Source: Parus major (taxonomy: Eukaryota > Chordata > Aves > Passeriformes > Paridae). From it: a stretch of DNA of 64,000 nucleotides. A model generated the notes under the pieces. The model did no database searches, had not been told where the DNA came from, and saw nothing but the letters and a program-made list of their open reading frames with translations. The position numbers and the translations under genes are program-made. Below, in pieces: positions 14,567 to 26,656 of the stretch. Each line of letters begins with the position of its first letter. Position 1 is the stretch's first letter. The stretch is taken from NCBI RefSeq assembly GCF_001522545.3, contig NC_031776.1, positions 23,221,995-23,285,994 on the forward strand, written 5' to 3'.

Positions 14567-17500
14567 TATCAGCAGCATGATGGGTTTCCATAGCACTGTT
14601 CCCACCTCGCAAGTCTCACTCCATACTCTTATCATAAGTTCCCAATTTGTGCACTGCTGGCTGTCACTTAGCTAAGGCTGGATTATGAATGTGACATGTT
14701 CACCTACTGCCCCATCATATCTGCACTGCCCAAGCACTTTCAGTGTGGTCTGAATTTGCAAAGGTCAGTTTCAGCAGGTGCAGGACCAGCCTAATGGAGA
14801 AAGGTAACAAATCCTTGAAACCAGAGTGATAAAAAGAATAAACAAAAAAATGGAGGAAAGCAGTGACTGAAATCCACAACAAACATTATTAGAACACCAG
14901 AAGCTTTCCAACCATATGAGATTTGAAGAATCTATGTCTGCATTCGCATTTCTTACTCTTTGTACAGGGCACATTTTGTTAATGCTGGAAATTCTATGTT
15001 TCAGTCCTTGTTAGCTCATTTGGCCATAGTCCAGGATGAGGGTCACAATTCTCAAGAGGGCTGAGCAGCAACCACACCACTCTGTGCCATGAGACCTGCA
15101 GGAACTTTACCACCTCACTGGTCAGCTTTCTCATGTTAACTCACTTCATCCAAAACAAACAAGTCAAGCCTGGGTCACAAAGGTGGGGCTGAGCAGAAAG
15201 GAGGGGTCAGACTCAAAATGGGAACCCCTGTCCAACCACAAGTATCTGAAGCAATGTTCATAAAGCAAACACTAGAATGGCCACAGCAAGCAGTACACCT
15301 GTCCTTACCAGCAGGGCAAATCTCAAGAAAACATCAACATGCCTAAAAAGGGATTAAAATAAAAGCACACCGAGTCCATGGACAACGTTTGTTTAAAAGC
15401 CATGTGAGAAGTGGTAAATTTCTGCAGGCTGACCCCCCACAAACATAAGCAAGGGGAAGTTATCTGCTCTGGGATCCCAAAATATTTACTCAGTCTAACA
15501 TTATTTTGACTACACTCAAACATTTCCAAAGCCCCATGCCACCATAAGTCAAGTGCAGAGCACCCTTTCACAGGGGTATTTCCAAGCACTTCACTACCAT
15601 TAAAAGCCAACAGTGTCCTTGCGAGGTAAGAAACCCATTGTGCTGGGGAGAGGAGGCTGAAAGTGTGCAGCCTTCACTGTGCAACATCCAGGAGTCAGAT
15701 CTGAACACTGCATCAAACTGAAATTGTGGGAGTAATTATGAAGCCTAGATGAACAGCCTAAACTGAGCAGGAAATAAGAGGCTGAGAGAAGACTGTCATG
15801 AGCAGGCTGGGATGTTTAAGTGGCTGCAATTGATCTAAAACTGGGATTTAGATCGCATCTGGCCAAAAGCCACAGCTTGGGAAGCACATCTGGTGGAGGA
15901 TGTCAGTATACTCTGTGTGTTTCCTCACAAAGGCTTGGAATACTAGTTTTTATTTTTAGTACTATTTCCATTTCTTCATGTAATGAGTTCAGTGTTTCAG
16001 GGAGCCCTGGAGGAGCAGGAAGGACAAGTCCTGTAATAAAACTAATTAATTCATGTGGAATTTCTAGCCACTATTGTGAAAGTGGACAAATTCCTCACTT
16101 CTGAAAAGCTGCCCAAGTGGCCATTAATCTGGCTGTGGTCACAAGCCAGATTCCTGTGGCCTCCTGCAACACCCAACCAGCCCCCAGGACAGAGCCTGCA
16201 GAAACCAAAGTGGATGTTGTTATTTCCTCACACTGACTCCCACAGCCCGAGTTTTACTAGACAAGATAGTTGCTTCAGAAGGCTCCATGCCAAATTCCTC
16301 CCCGTGCCCACAGACCAACCATGCCTCAGTTATGAGCAGAGAGGTCCAGACCTTTCTAGACCTCCAAAGTCAGCCCAAAACAGACATTTTGGCTTTACTC
16401 AAAGCTCCATAGACCACTTGCTTTCCACCTGCCCAGTCTTGGCCATGCTGTCTGCAACAGGAGCCCTGAAAGGAACAGGGTACCAAGTTTGTCCTGAAGA
16501 CATCTGAAGTTGTATTCCCACCACCCAGCCGAGTGTGCCAGGAAGTTGAGCTTTACAGGTCCCATCTGCAGGCAGTTGGAAAGCTGGGCTCCTCCACAGA
16601 GAAATTCCAGGCAAGAATCTAATCAACCAAAATCCCTCAATAATGCACAAGAATTAATGGAATCTGAAAGCTCGAGGTGACAAGATCTGTGGGGTCTGGC
16701 AAGGAAAAAAAGGAAAGAATACACTGATTTGAGTTACTAAAATCAACAACAACAAAATGACTCAGAATTCCCACAGTGAGCTGACGTGTAAGAAGGCACT
16801 ATTTTGCCATAGTCTCACTTTTCTCTCCCAGTTCCAGAATGCTCTTTAAATTCAGTGATGGATTGGTGGGTTAGCCTCTAATTAGTACCTGTACTGCTGA
16901 CCCAGCATCCTGTCCCAGGAATGGCAATACTCCCTAAACACCACTACAAAACCAGGTCTTCTGGTCCAAATGATCTCTGTAATGGTCTGTAACAACCTGT
17001 CTTTCTGCCTAAACAAAATCCTGCCAAAACCACCTCTTCAGAATCCATGGAAGCAGTCCTGTTCATTATGGCCAGGCATAAGAGGCACCAGAAGAGTCAC
17101 CCTACCATGGCCAGCCTTTGCTCTAGGCCTCCTTATCCCAGTTTCCATCTTGGCAGATTATTTATTTGTTCATTCACACCACAGTCAGATCAAGATGGTC
17201 CGACAGTGGTTTCACTGTCATTCTATTTATCAAGCTCATATGATCTTCAGACAAAAAGAAAAGACCTTCTACACATAACAGACCACATCAAAATCATGGT
17301 CCTTAGTGGTGGGTACTCTGCTAGAAAAATGGCTGTTGGAGCCCAGTAGTGCAGAGAGAAAAGGTTCCAGAAAAGGAATATTGTCATTGGTATCTGGACT
17401 AAGAGATGCCTTTTCAGAGCCTGGGACAGAGCCCGGAGCAGTTCTTCCAACCTTCAGAAAGCAGTGTTAAGACTTGTTATAGTGCCATCACTCAGCATTT

Positions 17501-20500
17501 TCCTCACACTGGTTCAGCTGCAAAGATAGAATAGCAAAGCAGCTACTGAGGGAAGGGTGGATTGCAGCACCCCTGAGCAGTGTCCCCAAGCAGCAAGATG
17601 TGACTCACCAATACAACTGGAATTCGTTTTTAACACAGGCACTTCACAGTGAGTAAGGAGGGCAAGGAGGAACTAAAAACAGCCATGGAAAGTCCCTGGG
17701 CTGTTGGGTCAGCTTAATGCAAACAGCAACACCATAGTGGCTCTAGCCTCCACACCAAACCCTCCCAGCAGCCATGTCCCAGAGGACACAAACCAGGCAC
17801 CCTTGGGAGCCTCTGAGCCAGCTGATCTAGATTATTCACAGCCTTGGCAGCTACAGTCAGAGTCAAGGCTATGAGGAAGAGCCCTAGTACCAGCTCTAGG
17901 CTCCAACAGTGGGAGGATGGAGCCTCATGCCAGCCACTCATCCTGCTTCTCCTCTTCATGCCACTCCTCTTTGCTAAATCTGAGTTTTCCTCCCCATTTC
18001 TGCTTGTTTTTGGAGAGCTGGAGGGAGGTGACCCTCTGGAAGCAATGGGAGCGGAGCGTTCCTCCTGGTTCAGTCTGCAGCAAAAAAAAGTCAGATTCTG
18101 TCCAGTTTCTTTCATTGGAGCAAAATGTGGGAATTCTTAAAACAGGGCACTCCCTAAAAGAACCTAGTCACACTAAGACACATACCTGATCTTTGAAGGT
18201 ACCAAAAAGGTCTTAAAGGACACCCAAAACCACAAAAACACTTTCAGCAAATCACCAGTCACCTCAGACTGAGCAGCAAGCACTCTTGAAGAAATGGATG
18301 TCAGATATTCACCCTTTCCTAGTTAGAAAACAGCAAGGAGAAAACAAGGGAAGGAGGGCTTCAATCTCCTCACCAAACCAAGAGAAATTCATCAGCTTGG
18401 ACTAAGTCTTCTACAACTAGCCAAGAGAGCTGAGACCAGACTTCTGGCTGAACTCTGACCAGCAACATCATACCAGGAAAACTTGCTGTAGTCTGGAGCA
18501 AAAATACTGGGCAAAGCTATATGAATTTTCATGATATTACAGGACATGTAATCCCAGACATCTTGTCATGCAAGTGAATGCAGTGCCCTGTGTGACAGTG
18601 TTGTAGACATCCTGCATCACAAGGACAAGTTGCAAGGAGACACAAAGAATCTCTCTAAAATTGCCTCCAGCCAGTAAGGTGTTGAAAATATTATAAATCT
18701 CAAGAGCAGAGCATTAGAAATACCCTCATCCCACCTGAACTGGTTTATCTGCAAAAAACTCTAAGGAAAAGCAGGGATTTCTACACAGTCCAATTCCCAC
18801 CAGTGCTTTGTGTCACTCTCAATTACAGTCCAGAATGAAATACCAAGAAATCGTTCCTTGCAGCCGGCAGAATTAATGGGATCTTTGACTACAGAGAGCA
18901 CCAGGCAGTGAACTTGCTCCCTTACCAGCCAAGAGGCACAATGCAGCTTTCTTCAGAATAAAAGCTGCAATGTCAGAGGACAGTTCAAGGCTTATAAAAG
19001 TGACCTGATGTCTCCCAATATTTCAGTCCATAACAAAGGCATGTAATTCCTGATCTTTTCCTTTCTTAAACAATTTATTTCTACCATAAGCTGATACAAC
19101 AAGAGACTCCATCTTCCCACTGGTATCTCACTAAATGACATGTCTGGCAAAACACTGAGCAGAAATCAATCAATAATGCAATTACAAAGAGCTGTCAAAT
19201 GCTGGGCTGCAGCAAATCTCCAATAACTGAGCACTAACCCTTTTCTCCTCAGCCTTTGCCTAGGATAGCCATCACATCACGTGTTCTTGTAATTAGGTGT
19301 CAACTCAACGTTTAATGAGGTCATGCTTGGCCAGTTTGTGAATGAGAAACACCTTCCAGCTTGCTGGCAGTGACTGCTGAAAGTAGGCAGAGATGTTTCA
19401 GTCAGACTTGGTCTACTGAAGGTAGTTTGTCTTTGTGGAAAGAATAATAAGACTAGATTTGAAATCTGATAAATTGGCAGAAAACTCATCCTTCCAGAAA
19501 AGTGAAGATTCGGTTAAGTAAACTTCTTATCATGGCTCTGCGGGTCCAAACAAAGACCAATTCCTGTATGACAGAGCATGAGAATGTGCACGGGGAAGAA
19601 AGTGGCACACGGCTGCCACAACATCAGCTCAGCAGAATAATCTGCACAGTATGTTAGAACTCCTAGCAGGAATTTTTCCTTCTCTTACAAGTCCACAGCA
19701 GGACCATGCACCATGGTCAGCCTCCCAATCCCCACAGCACACATGTACTACAACTCCCTCCTCCCAGGAAGATCCCGGGCACTAATGCAGGCCTCAGGAC
19801 AAACCTGCCCCTTTTGGCAGATGCAACAGTCAGAGAGGACAAGTTGGAAAGCCAAGCACAATGTGTTCAGTACGTCCTGCTAAAGGACACCGTCACAGGG
19901 GCGCTGATTCCGGCAGCACCTCCCCAAGGGAGAGCCGGGGTGAAGATGGGTGGATGCGATAGTGGAAGTGCAAGCAACTGCATTGGATTTGCATCTCTCT
20001 AATACAGAAGGGGTCTGCTAAGCAGACACTTGGTCACAGTTACATATCTCACACCAATTCAAGGAAAGAAAACAGGAATTCTTATGCCTGGAAATTCAGT
20101 ACATCGCAAGCTCAGCCTTCCTTCTGTAACAGAAATGCTTTTGTATATGTAAGTGCATCTTTACATTCTACTTTGGCCTTCCTGTTACTCTGTCTGCTTA
20201 CAGCAGAAGATCCTCCCTGAAGGAGTCCCAGCAAGTAAAGGCACATGTTACCATGCTCAGAAAACTTAGAATTGTCCAATATAAACAGAAATGCAAAAAA
20301 TCCACCAAGGAAACTACTGTTTCTCCTAGATCCATAGCTCATAACACATGACCAGGAAAAGCAGGTACAGGAATGCTGCTGGGATGAAACCCTGCCTTCA
20401 CAAATCTAGTTGTGTTTGTGGGTAACAGCAACAGCTGCCCATTGGGCAGATAAATTAGACCCCGATGATACTGCAGGCAGGTCTAGTACAGAACCATACA

Positions 20501-23413
20501 CAAAGACACCTCTCACATTCCAGTTTTCACTGCTTTGCCTCCTGAATTGTTTATCTCAGCTCAATTCCTGGATGTGGATAAAACAAACGACATGGACTTT
20601 CTCACAGACAGGGCTTCTTGGTGTTCCCTTGACAAATACCATACTCAGTGAGTATAAGCCTGAAATCCAGAGGAAAGGAAACAACTGCAAAGGGCAAGAA
20701 GGAAACAGATCATTTGCCAAGGGACAGCATGAAAACACATTTCTGCTTTGGGTCAGAGCCTTGAAATCTTCCCAGGCTTCCCTCTCCTTTCCAAACCACC
20801 ATTTTCACACCAGCAGCACTCTCACCACAGCAAACTCCAGTGGGACTGTGGCAGGGGGTAGCAGTTTCAAGAAGCTGCTTCACAAAGGTGTTATTTACTG
20901 TCTTAATACTTAAAAGATGACCAGGTTTGCTCTTGACCAGACACAGCTGCTGCAGACAAATGTGAAGACCTGGTCCACCTACTGGCAAAGCCCCATAGGC
21001 AATGAGGACAGATGAGCTGTGTGGTTTTCTCCTTCACCTACCATCCCTACAGCTGTTACTAATTGCATTTGACTTTTAATGATTTCTTCCAAGGCAAGGA
21101 GCTGTGCAGACATTTGGCTTATCCTGGGTAGAGCCGCTGTAGTGGCTGTGGACATATTAACACACTTTGTGGATTTGGTTCTGGTAGCCAGCTTTCCTGG
21201 CATGTGGTAATGTCCAAGCTTGCATAAGCCAGGCTGAAATCTGGCCTTCACTCATAACTAGCCTCCCTCCTGTTCATGTGCTTCCAGCACAGGATGAGTG
21301 GGATACTCACAGCCTGGCTCTCTTCTACTCCTCACCCATGTTTTAGTACTTTCAGGACATCCACCGCTGCATTGGATCCACCAACCTGACTGGCCTGGTC
21401 AGAAGTTGTGGAGGCACAAGACAGATACACACAAGCACATGCAGATCATGACGGATGCTTCATTTCCTTATAAAAGCAGGAGAAAAGCAGAAGTCTTCCT
21501 GGCAATTCAGCAGAGATGAAAAATGCATTCATAGCATTACTGGCATGGTTTTCAAGTTGCTGTTAAAATTCCAGTTACATTATGCTACCTCCAACCTCAG
21601 AGTCTTCTGTGTTTTCAAGCAATACATTAAACTGTCTTTTAGCAGCTGCCTGCCAAGGGGAAATGAAGGTTTTGACATCTGACCTGTAAGGAAGGATGTG
21701 TGGCATTTGGAGCTACCCAAATAAGGATTTTGGTTGGATGCTAAAACAAGCTCTGTTTCTAACAGTTAACTATTTTGACGCTGTTTTTGTGTCATGGCAG
21801 TTCAAAGAGGAGACCCTGGTCAGGTGAGTAAGGCAACTCCAGCCCTTCAAGTTCAAGTTCGCTTTTGCACAGTTCTCTTTCCCTTTGGAAAGGTTACTTT
21901 GCACTCGCATGGACTGAAAAAACACATTCCTAGTAAGTGAGATTCCAAAGCAGGACTCATTAGCTAGCAGTGGGTTCTGTGACATATCCCACTAAATTAG
22001 TACAAGTATCCCAACAACAAAGTAATACTACAAACACAACTGAACTGAACTGGCAAAGGGAAAAAAAAATTCTCTTAATGTGTCAGCTTTGAACAGTGGT
22101 TCAAGAACCGTTTTATCAGTGTGGAACAAGTTTTATTCCTAGGATCTTGTCTCCATTAGGAGAAAATATGTTCTTCAGCTATTCTCATAGCTTGGGAAAG
22201 ACAATCTAGGGCATTTGCTGACGGCATTGAGATCTGCCCTGCTCCACCTCTTAGCATAAATTCCCACCCTGGAGCAGCACTTGACATCCTGCTGGGCACC
22301 CTGCTGCACCTTGAGCCAATTCAGGTCGTTGATCTGATACTTGTTTTCTAGGGCTGGCTTGCAGCAGGACTATCTCCTGACCCAGCCTGAATAAACAGAG
22401 TTGAACCCAGCAGAAGGGCAGGAAAAGGACATGGGACTTGAGAGCTGGACAACACCACACAAGCCTCTGATTCCAGTTCATCATGGCTAAAACAGAAGGC
22501 AGGATCTTCACCCTCTGGCTGAGATTGGAGGGGTTGAACGACCCTAGTGGTACCTAAAATGCCTCTCAAATCACACTGTGTCTACAAGACCCATATGGCC
22601 ACCTTAGGCCTGTTTTGAATAGAAGGTGTCTGAAGGCACCAAGACATTTTCTGCCAGGACACAGACTAACACAATGAAAAGACAGCCCTCACTCTGCTCC
22701 CTGTGTCCTGGAGGACCTTGGGCACATCACTGCATTTGCAAAACCATGATAATCTAGCCAAGGTGCTGAGAGAATAAACACACTCAAGACCAGCAGGAGC
22801 TCTGCACACACAGTAACAATCCTGTCCCCAGGTCAGGCGTACAGTCAGAAGTACAGGAATCTGTTACACCATGACCTGAAACAAACTGCAATGGAATGTG
22901 GTCCAGAGGCATCAAAACTACCAAAAAGGCCCTGGTGCCTGTAGATGCTGAGTCTCCACCTCAGTCCCACCACTGACAGGGGTTGATGCACTCACGTCCC
23001 CGGGGAGGTAGAAGTTCTCAGACTGATTTCCACAGACTGCTGCTATTTTGTTCCAACATTCCCAACATCTCCAAAATACGCAAAGCCTCTTGTGCAATGA
23101 GCAACATCCCTTGCTTCTTAGCTGCATGGTGGTTTATGTTACTTTCCGCCTACAACCATTTCAAGATTGGCTTTACAGACCTTAGTGGAAGACTAAACAA
23201 TGCTGGAGCCATAGCAGGAGAATTTGCAGAGTTTTATTCCTTGTTTCATTTGGGCAATCCTTCTGCCTCTCATCAGGGACAAAAAAACTTGCCAACCTCT
23301 TAATTTAGGAATAGCACGAGCTCTGCATTCCAGTCCTGAATCAGCCAAAGGAGCCTTTTCAAGCTAGAAAGGGGAAAAAGGGTAAATACCTTTAAGCACA
23401 TTTAAAAAGAAGG

Positions 23414-23431
23414 AAAAAAAAAAAAAAAAAA
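23414..23431. repeat. Poly(A) tract
   Basis: Eighteen consecutive A residues, followed by further A-rich sequence with CCA interruptions. Confidence 0.85.
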
Positions 23432-24719
23432 GGCACCACAAAACCAACCACACCAAAAAACCCTCAACACCTGCTTTTTGCAGGCAAAAACTTGCTCTTG
23501 GGGCACTCTTGAAACTGGCTTAACATCAGCATTTGAAAGCAAATTCCAGTCCCTGCTCTTTTGGGTGCCAGAGTGCTTTCCCTGGGACTGCTTAAAATGA
23601 AAAGCAAACTCAGCTCCCTCATATATGTTTATATATGTTTAGCAAGCACAGTGTAGATGGGATCAAAGATGAGTCTGAAGAGAAGAGTATCAAGTGAAGG
23701 TGGCAGATTTGGATTTTGTTTTTGTTGTGGGTTTGGTTGTTTTGGTTTGGTTGGGATTTTTCTTCCTAATGGCTACAACAACCTGTTAAAAATTTTGTAA
23801 TCTGAAGAGCGCAAACCCTTTTTGGATGTCCAAGCTCCTCTGCCAAGACATGTTCGACTGTGAATATTCCAGCTGCAAGTTTCACATCACGCTGGATAAG
23901 GATGTGCCAGTATTTTTATTATTCACCCCCTATGGATATTACAGAGCACCACATACATTATAGGGTTCTTAGAGTGTGTTGTTTATGTTTGTGTGTATTA
24001 CCCGCAGATATACAATCAAATAAATTACTCCCATTGTAAAGGAATAAAGATAATCAAATCAAGCAAAATACTGAGTGAAGTTAACATAGCACTGAATTAA
24101 ACTCTGTAAAAGAAAAAAAAAGAAGCACTAACTCAGAAAATCACCTCTCAGCCCATCACTGCAATGCCCTCCACCCACCCCAGCTTTTTGTAAAAGCACA
24201 AGCCTGGAAGTCAGCGCCAAATTCCTTAAATCTAAATGCCCTTGGCTTCTTTCTGGAGAGTCTAAAATTCATTCCCTTGACACTAATATTCTGTAATCAA
24301 GGAAGATTTTGCATCAACATTTTTCTCCAGAGTCCTGGCTCTCCACAGCCCTTCACAGCTGGGCAAGGAAGCAGGGACAGGAGAGGGGACAGGAGTGGGG
24401 AGAACAGCAGGCGCAGCCTGGCTGTGTGAAGCAGCAGCTTGAAACATGCAAAGTTCTCTGTGCTGCTGTTTTTTCTTTCCTCTGCTCTCTCTATCTCTCC
24501 TCCTCGAGCAGAGCAGCGTGCACAGGTACCTGGTTGCATTCCCATCCTCACAGAGAGGGAAGCCAAAGAGGTACAGCCCGGTTCAGAGCACTTTTAAATA
24601 AAGCCCCAAGAGGGAAGGGAGGGAATTCAAAGTCGTGCTGCTGAACTAGTTATGCAAACAGGGTCAAGAGCCCAAGTCATAGCCAGGGGAGCAAAACCAT
24701 CAAGGCAGCAGAAGTCAAG

Positions 24720-24905
24720 GACGGGTGATTATAAAGGAGAAAGCGCTGGTTTCTATTTCCAGAGCTGATTTGTCAATTCTCAACATGCCACAGAAAAGGA
24801 AAGAGCTTGCAGTTGATCGCATGGGAGAGGAGGCATTAATGAAACCCAGCACTGCTGTATCGGCAGCACGAAGAGCGCTCCCTCCCACGGCAATCACAGC
24901 AACAG
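24720..24905. promoter_or_regulatory. CpG-retaining block in IGFBP2 intron 1, possible regulatory element
   Basis: About 1 kb inside intron 1, this 185-base block keeps several CpG dinucleotides (two AGCGCT sites, ATCGCATG, ATCGGC, CACGAAG, CACGGC) although the surrounding intron is nearly CpG-free. It also holds an ATTAAT site. A plus-strand frame is open from 24725 to 25000, with an AG|GTCAGG possible donor at about 24905. I do not recognise the peptide. The block could be a conserved enhancer, an outlying shoulder of the promoter island, or an exon of an antisense transcript. The regulatory reading is inference. Confidence 0.3.
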
Positions 24906-25953
24906 GTCAGGAGCCTGTTGGCGTGCCTGTGCCCGGGGCTGTGCCCTCGGGAGACGCTCCTCTTGTCCCTGCACCCAGCTCCCGGAGCAGGGGGGCCTGA
25001 GGGGGCCAGGACCCCCACGGGAGCTGGCAGAAGCCACCTCGTCGCCAAGGTGGACCCTGCTGTGGAAGGGAGGCCATAGGGAACAGGTTCCTCACACAGC
25101 AGGGCCCCCGCAGTCCCTCAGCTTCCCCCTTCCCACCAGGCAGCACATGGTCCTCCCACACTACCTATCTCCCTATATTTGGGGCATCCATCACCCTTCA
25201 GGGTGGTTTTACTCCTTCACCAAACACAAATCTGAACATTGACTTCTCACTGCTCCCCAAAGGACCTTCACCACCCCTCAGCTGCATCTCCCCAAAGTTC
25301 ACATTCATCTGTTCCCATCGTGGGTTTTTTTCCGTAAAAGACCCCAACCTCCAGCTTGCCCCCCGGCGTAGCCCTTGGATTCCCACCCACCTCCCCCCCT
25401 CACCTCGTTACATTCCACCCCTGGGGCTCCTGTCCCACAGCAAGGAAACCTCTCTAACCCCCAAAGTAATTGCACCTCCAAATATCCCATTTTGCCCACC
25501 TCAGGGATGCGCTCATGCATTGTCCCCCCTCCAGCGCCCCTCTCATGCCTTCCTTCTTTGTGCTTCCCTGGACTTACTCTCGCTCCTCTCCCCCAGGGAA
25601 CCCCTTGTCTGCCCTCCCTTGAGGTCGCTCTGCCCCGTGAAGACCCCCCCTGAGGTCACCCTTTAGGATTCCTTTGTTCCCTGGACGTTCCGGCACCCCG
25701 GCGCTGCCCCGGCACATGTTCCCGAGTGCCAGTTCCAGCGCCCACCTGTCCCCCCGTGCCCGGCACCCGGTGAGCGATGCACGGTGCACCGTCCCCAGCG
25801 CCCGAAGCCCGGACGGCGGTCCCCGGTCCCAGGTCCCCGGCGCGCAGTGCCCGGTCCCTGGCGAGCCGAGCAGAGCGCTCGGTCCCGTCCCCGGTGCGCG
25901 GCTCTGGGCGCGCCGTGCCGGACCCGCGGAGGCCGGGGCCGGGCGCTGCTCAC

Positions 25954-26353
25954 CTGCGGGGCGCTCGGCGCTGGCGCCGTACTCGGCCGTGTCGCGGCGG
26001 CGGGCGCAGGTGCCCTGTCCCTGCACCAGGGCTTGCAGGGGCAGCTCGGCGCCGGGGTCGGGGTAGCAGCGCAAGCCGGCGGCGCAGCGCGGCGTGTAGA
26101 CACCGCACGCCTCGGCCTCCAGGCGGGCGCACACCGGGCAGCAGCCGCAGCCCGGCTCCCGCACCAGCTCGGGGCAGGGCGGGCGGGCGGCCGGGGGGCA
26201 GGCGGCCAGGCGCTCCGCCGTGCAGGGCGGGCAGCGGAACAGCACCTCGGGCAGCGCCGGCCCCGCCAGCGCCAGCGCCGCCGCCGCCGCCGCCACCAGC
26301 AGCCGCGGCCAGGCGGCCCGCGCCGCGCCGCGCCCGACCCCGCCGAGCGCCAT
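25954..26353 (-). CDS. IGFBP2: Insulin-like growth factor binding protein 2, exon 1 (N-terminal domain)
   Basis: This exon encodes the first 133 residues plus one base of a secreted carrier that binds IGF-I and IGF-II and controls their access to receptors. Residues 1-35 form an alanine-rich signal peptide, with the mature protein expected to begin at Glu36 (EVLFRCPPC). Twelve cysteines (41, 44, 52, 60, 69, 71, 72, 75, 83, 90, 96, 116) and the GCGCCPVC motif at 68-75 are the hallmark of the IGFBP N-terminal domain. ACGVYTPRC and AELPLQALV are close to other IGFBP2 proteins. The start has a strong GCCATGG context. The frame stays open upstream to 26722, but the signal peptide fixes the start at 26353. 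The exon ends at a GTGAGC donor in phase 1. The variable linker and thyroglobulin domain are outside the window. The loop between cysteines 52 and 60 is shorter than I recall in mammals. Confidence 0.95.
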
Positions 26354-26454
26354 GGCGGGACTGACGGGCGGCGGGGCCGGCAGGTGGACGCGCCGCTCGG
26401 CCCCCCGGCGGGGCGGCGCGGGGCGGAGAGGAGAGGAGCGGAACCAGGCGGCGT

Positions 26455-26557
26455 GGCACGGCACGGCCCGGCGAGGCACGGCCCGGCCCGGCCCGGAGAG
26501 GCACGGCACGGTACGGCACGGCCCGTAGAGGCACGGCACTGCACGGCTCGGCGCGGC
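26455..26557. repeat. Degenerate GGCAC/GGCCC pentamer array in the IGFBP2 5' flank
   Basis: About twenty imperfect five-base units (GGCAC, GGCCC, GGTAC, with GGAGA or GTAGA spacers) lie 100-200 bases upstream of the IGFBP2 start codon. They are probably in the 5' untranslated region or core promoter. On the transcribed strand they read as GTGCC repeats. Such GC-rich arrays vary in length and are often misassembled. Confidence 0.8.
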
Positions 26558-26620
26558 GCGGAGTCGGGCTGAGCGGAGCTGAGCGGGGCCGGGCGCGCCG
26601 CGCCGCCGCTGGGTCCTAGA

Positions 26621-26656
26621 GCCGCCCCCGCGCCCGCCCCCGTTCCCCCGCGGGGG
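26621..26656 (-). promoter_or_regulatory. IGFBP2: GC boxes upstream of IGFBP2
   Basis: On the gene's strand there are two Sp1/KLF-type GC boxes (complements of GCCGCCCCC at 26621 and GCCCGCCCC at 26632), next to a 12-base palindrome CCCCCGCGGGGG at 26645-26656. They lie about 270-300 bases upstream of the start codon. Sp1-driven, TATA-less transcription is established for mammalian IGFBP2. Use of these exact sites is inference. Confidence 0.5.

Larger units (their letters stand above)
1..25953 (-). other. IGFBP2: IGFBP2 intron 1 (partial, runs off the left edge)
   Basis: This stretch follows the splice donor of IGFBP2 exon 1 on the minus strand (GTGAGC starting at 25953). I looked for later IGFBP2 exons, especially the thyroglobulin type-1 domain with its Cys-Trp-Cys-Val motif, and saw none, so exons 2-4 should lie left of base 1. 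A very long first intron is known for this gene in mammals. The content is CpG-poor and includes one CR1 fragment near 1.2 kb, an inverted repeat pair near 13.6 and 14.5 kb, short poly(A) and AT runs, and a CpG-retaining block at 24.7-24.9 kb. Otherwise I see no gene. The last 270 bases beside the exon belong to the CpG island and contain degenerate GGTCCC-type repeats around 25800-25900. Confidence 0.75.

Noticed and set aside
25777..26572. Plus-strand frames of 195-262 codons across the CpG island
   Set aside because: Antisense shadows of a GC-rich exon where stop codons are rare.
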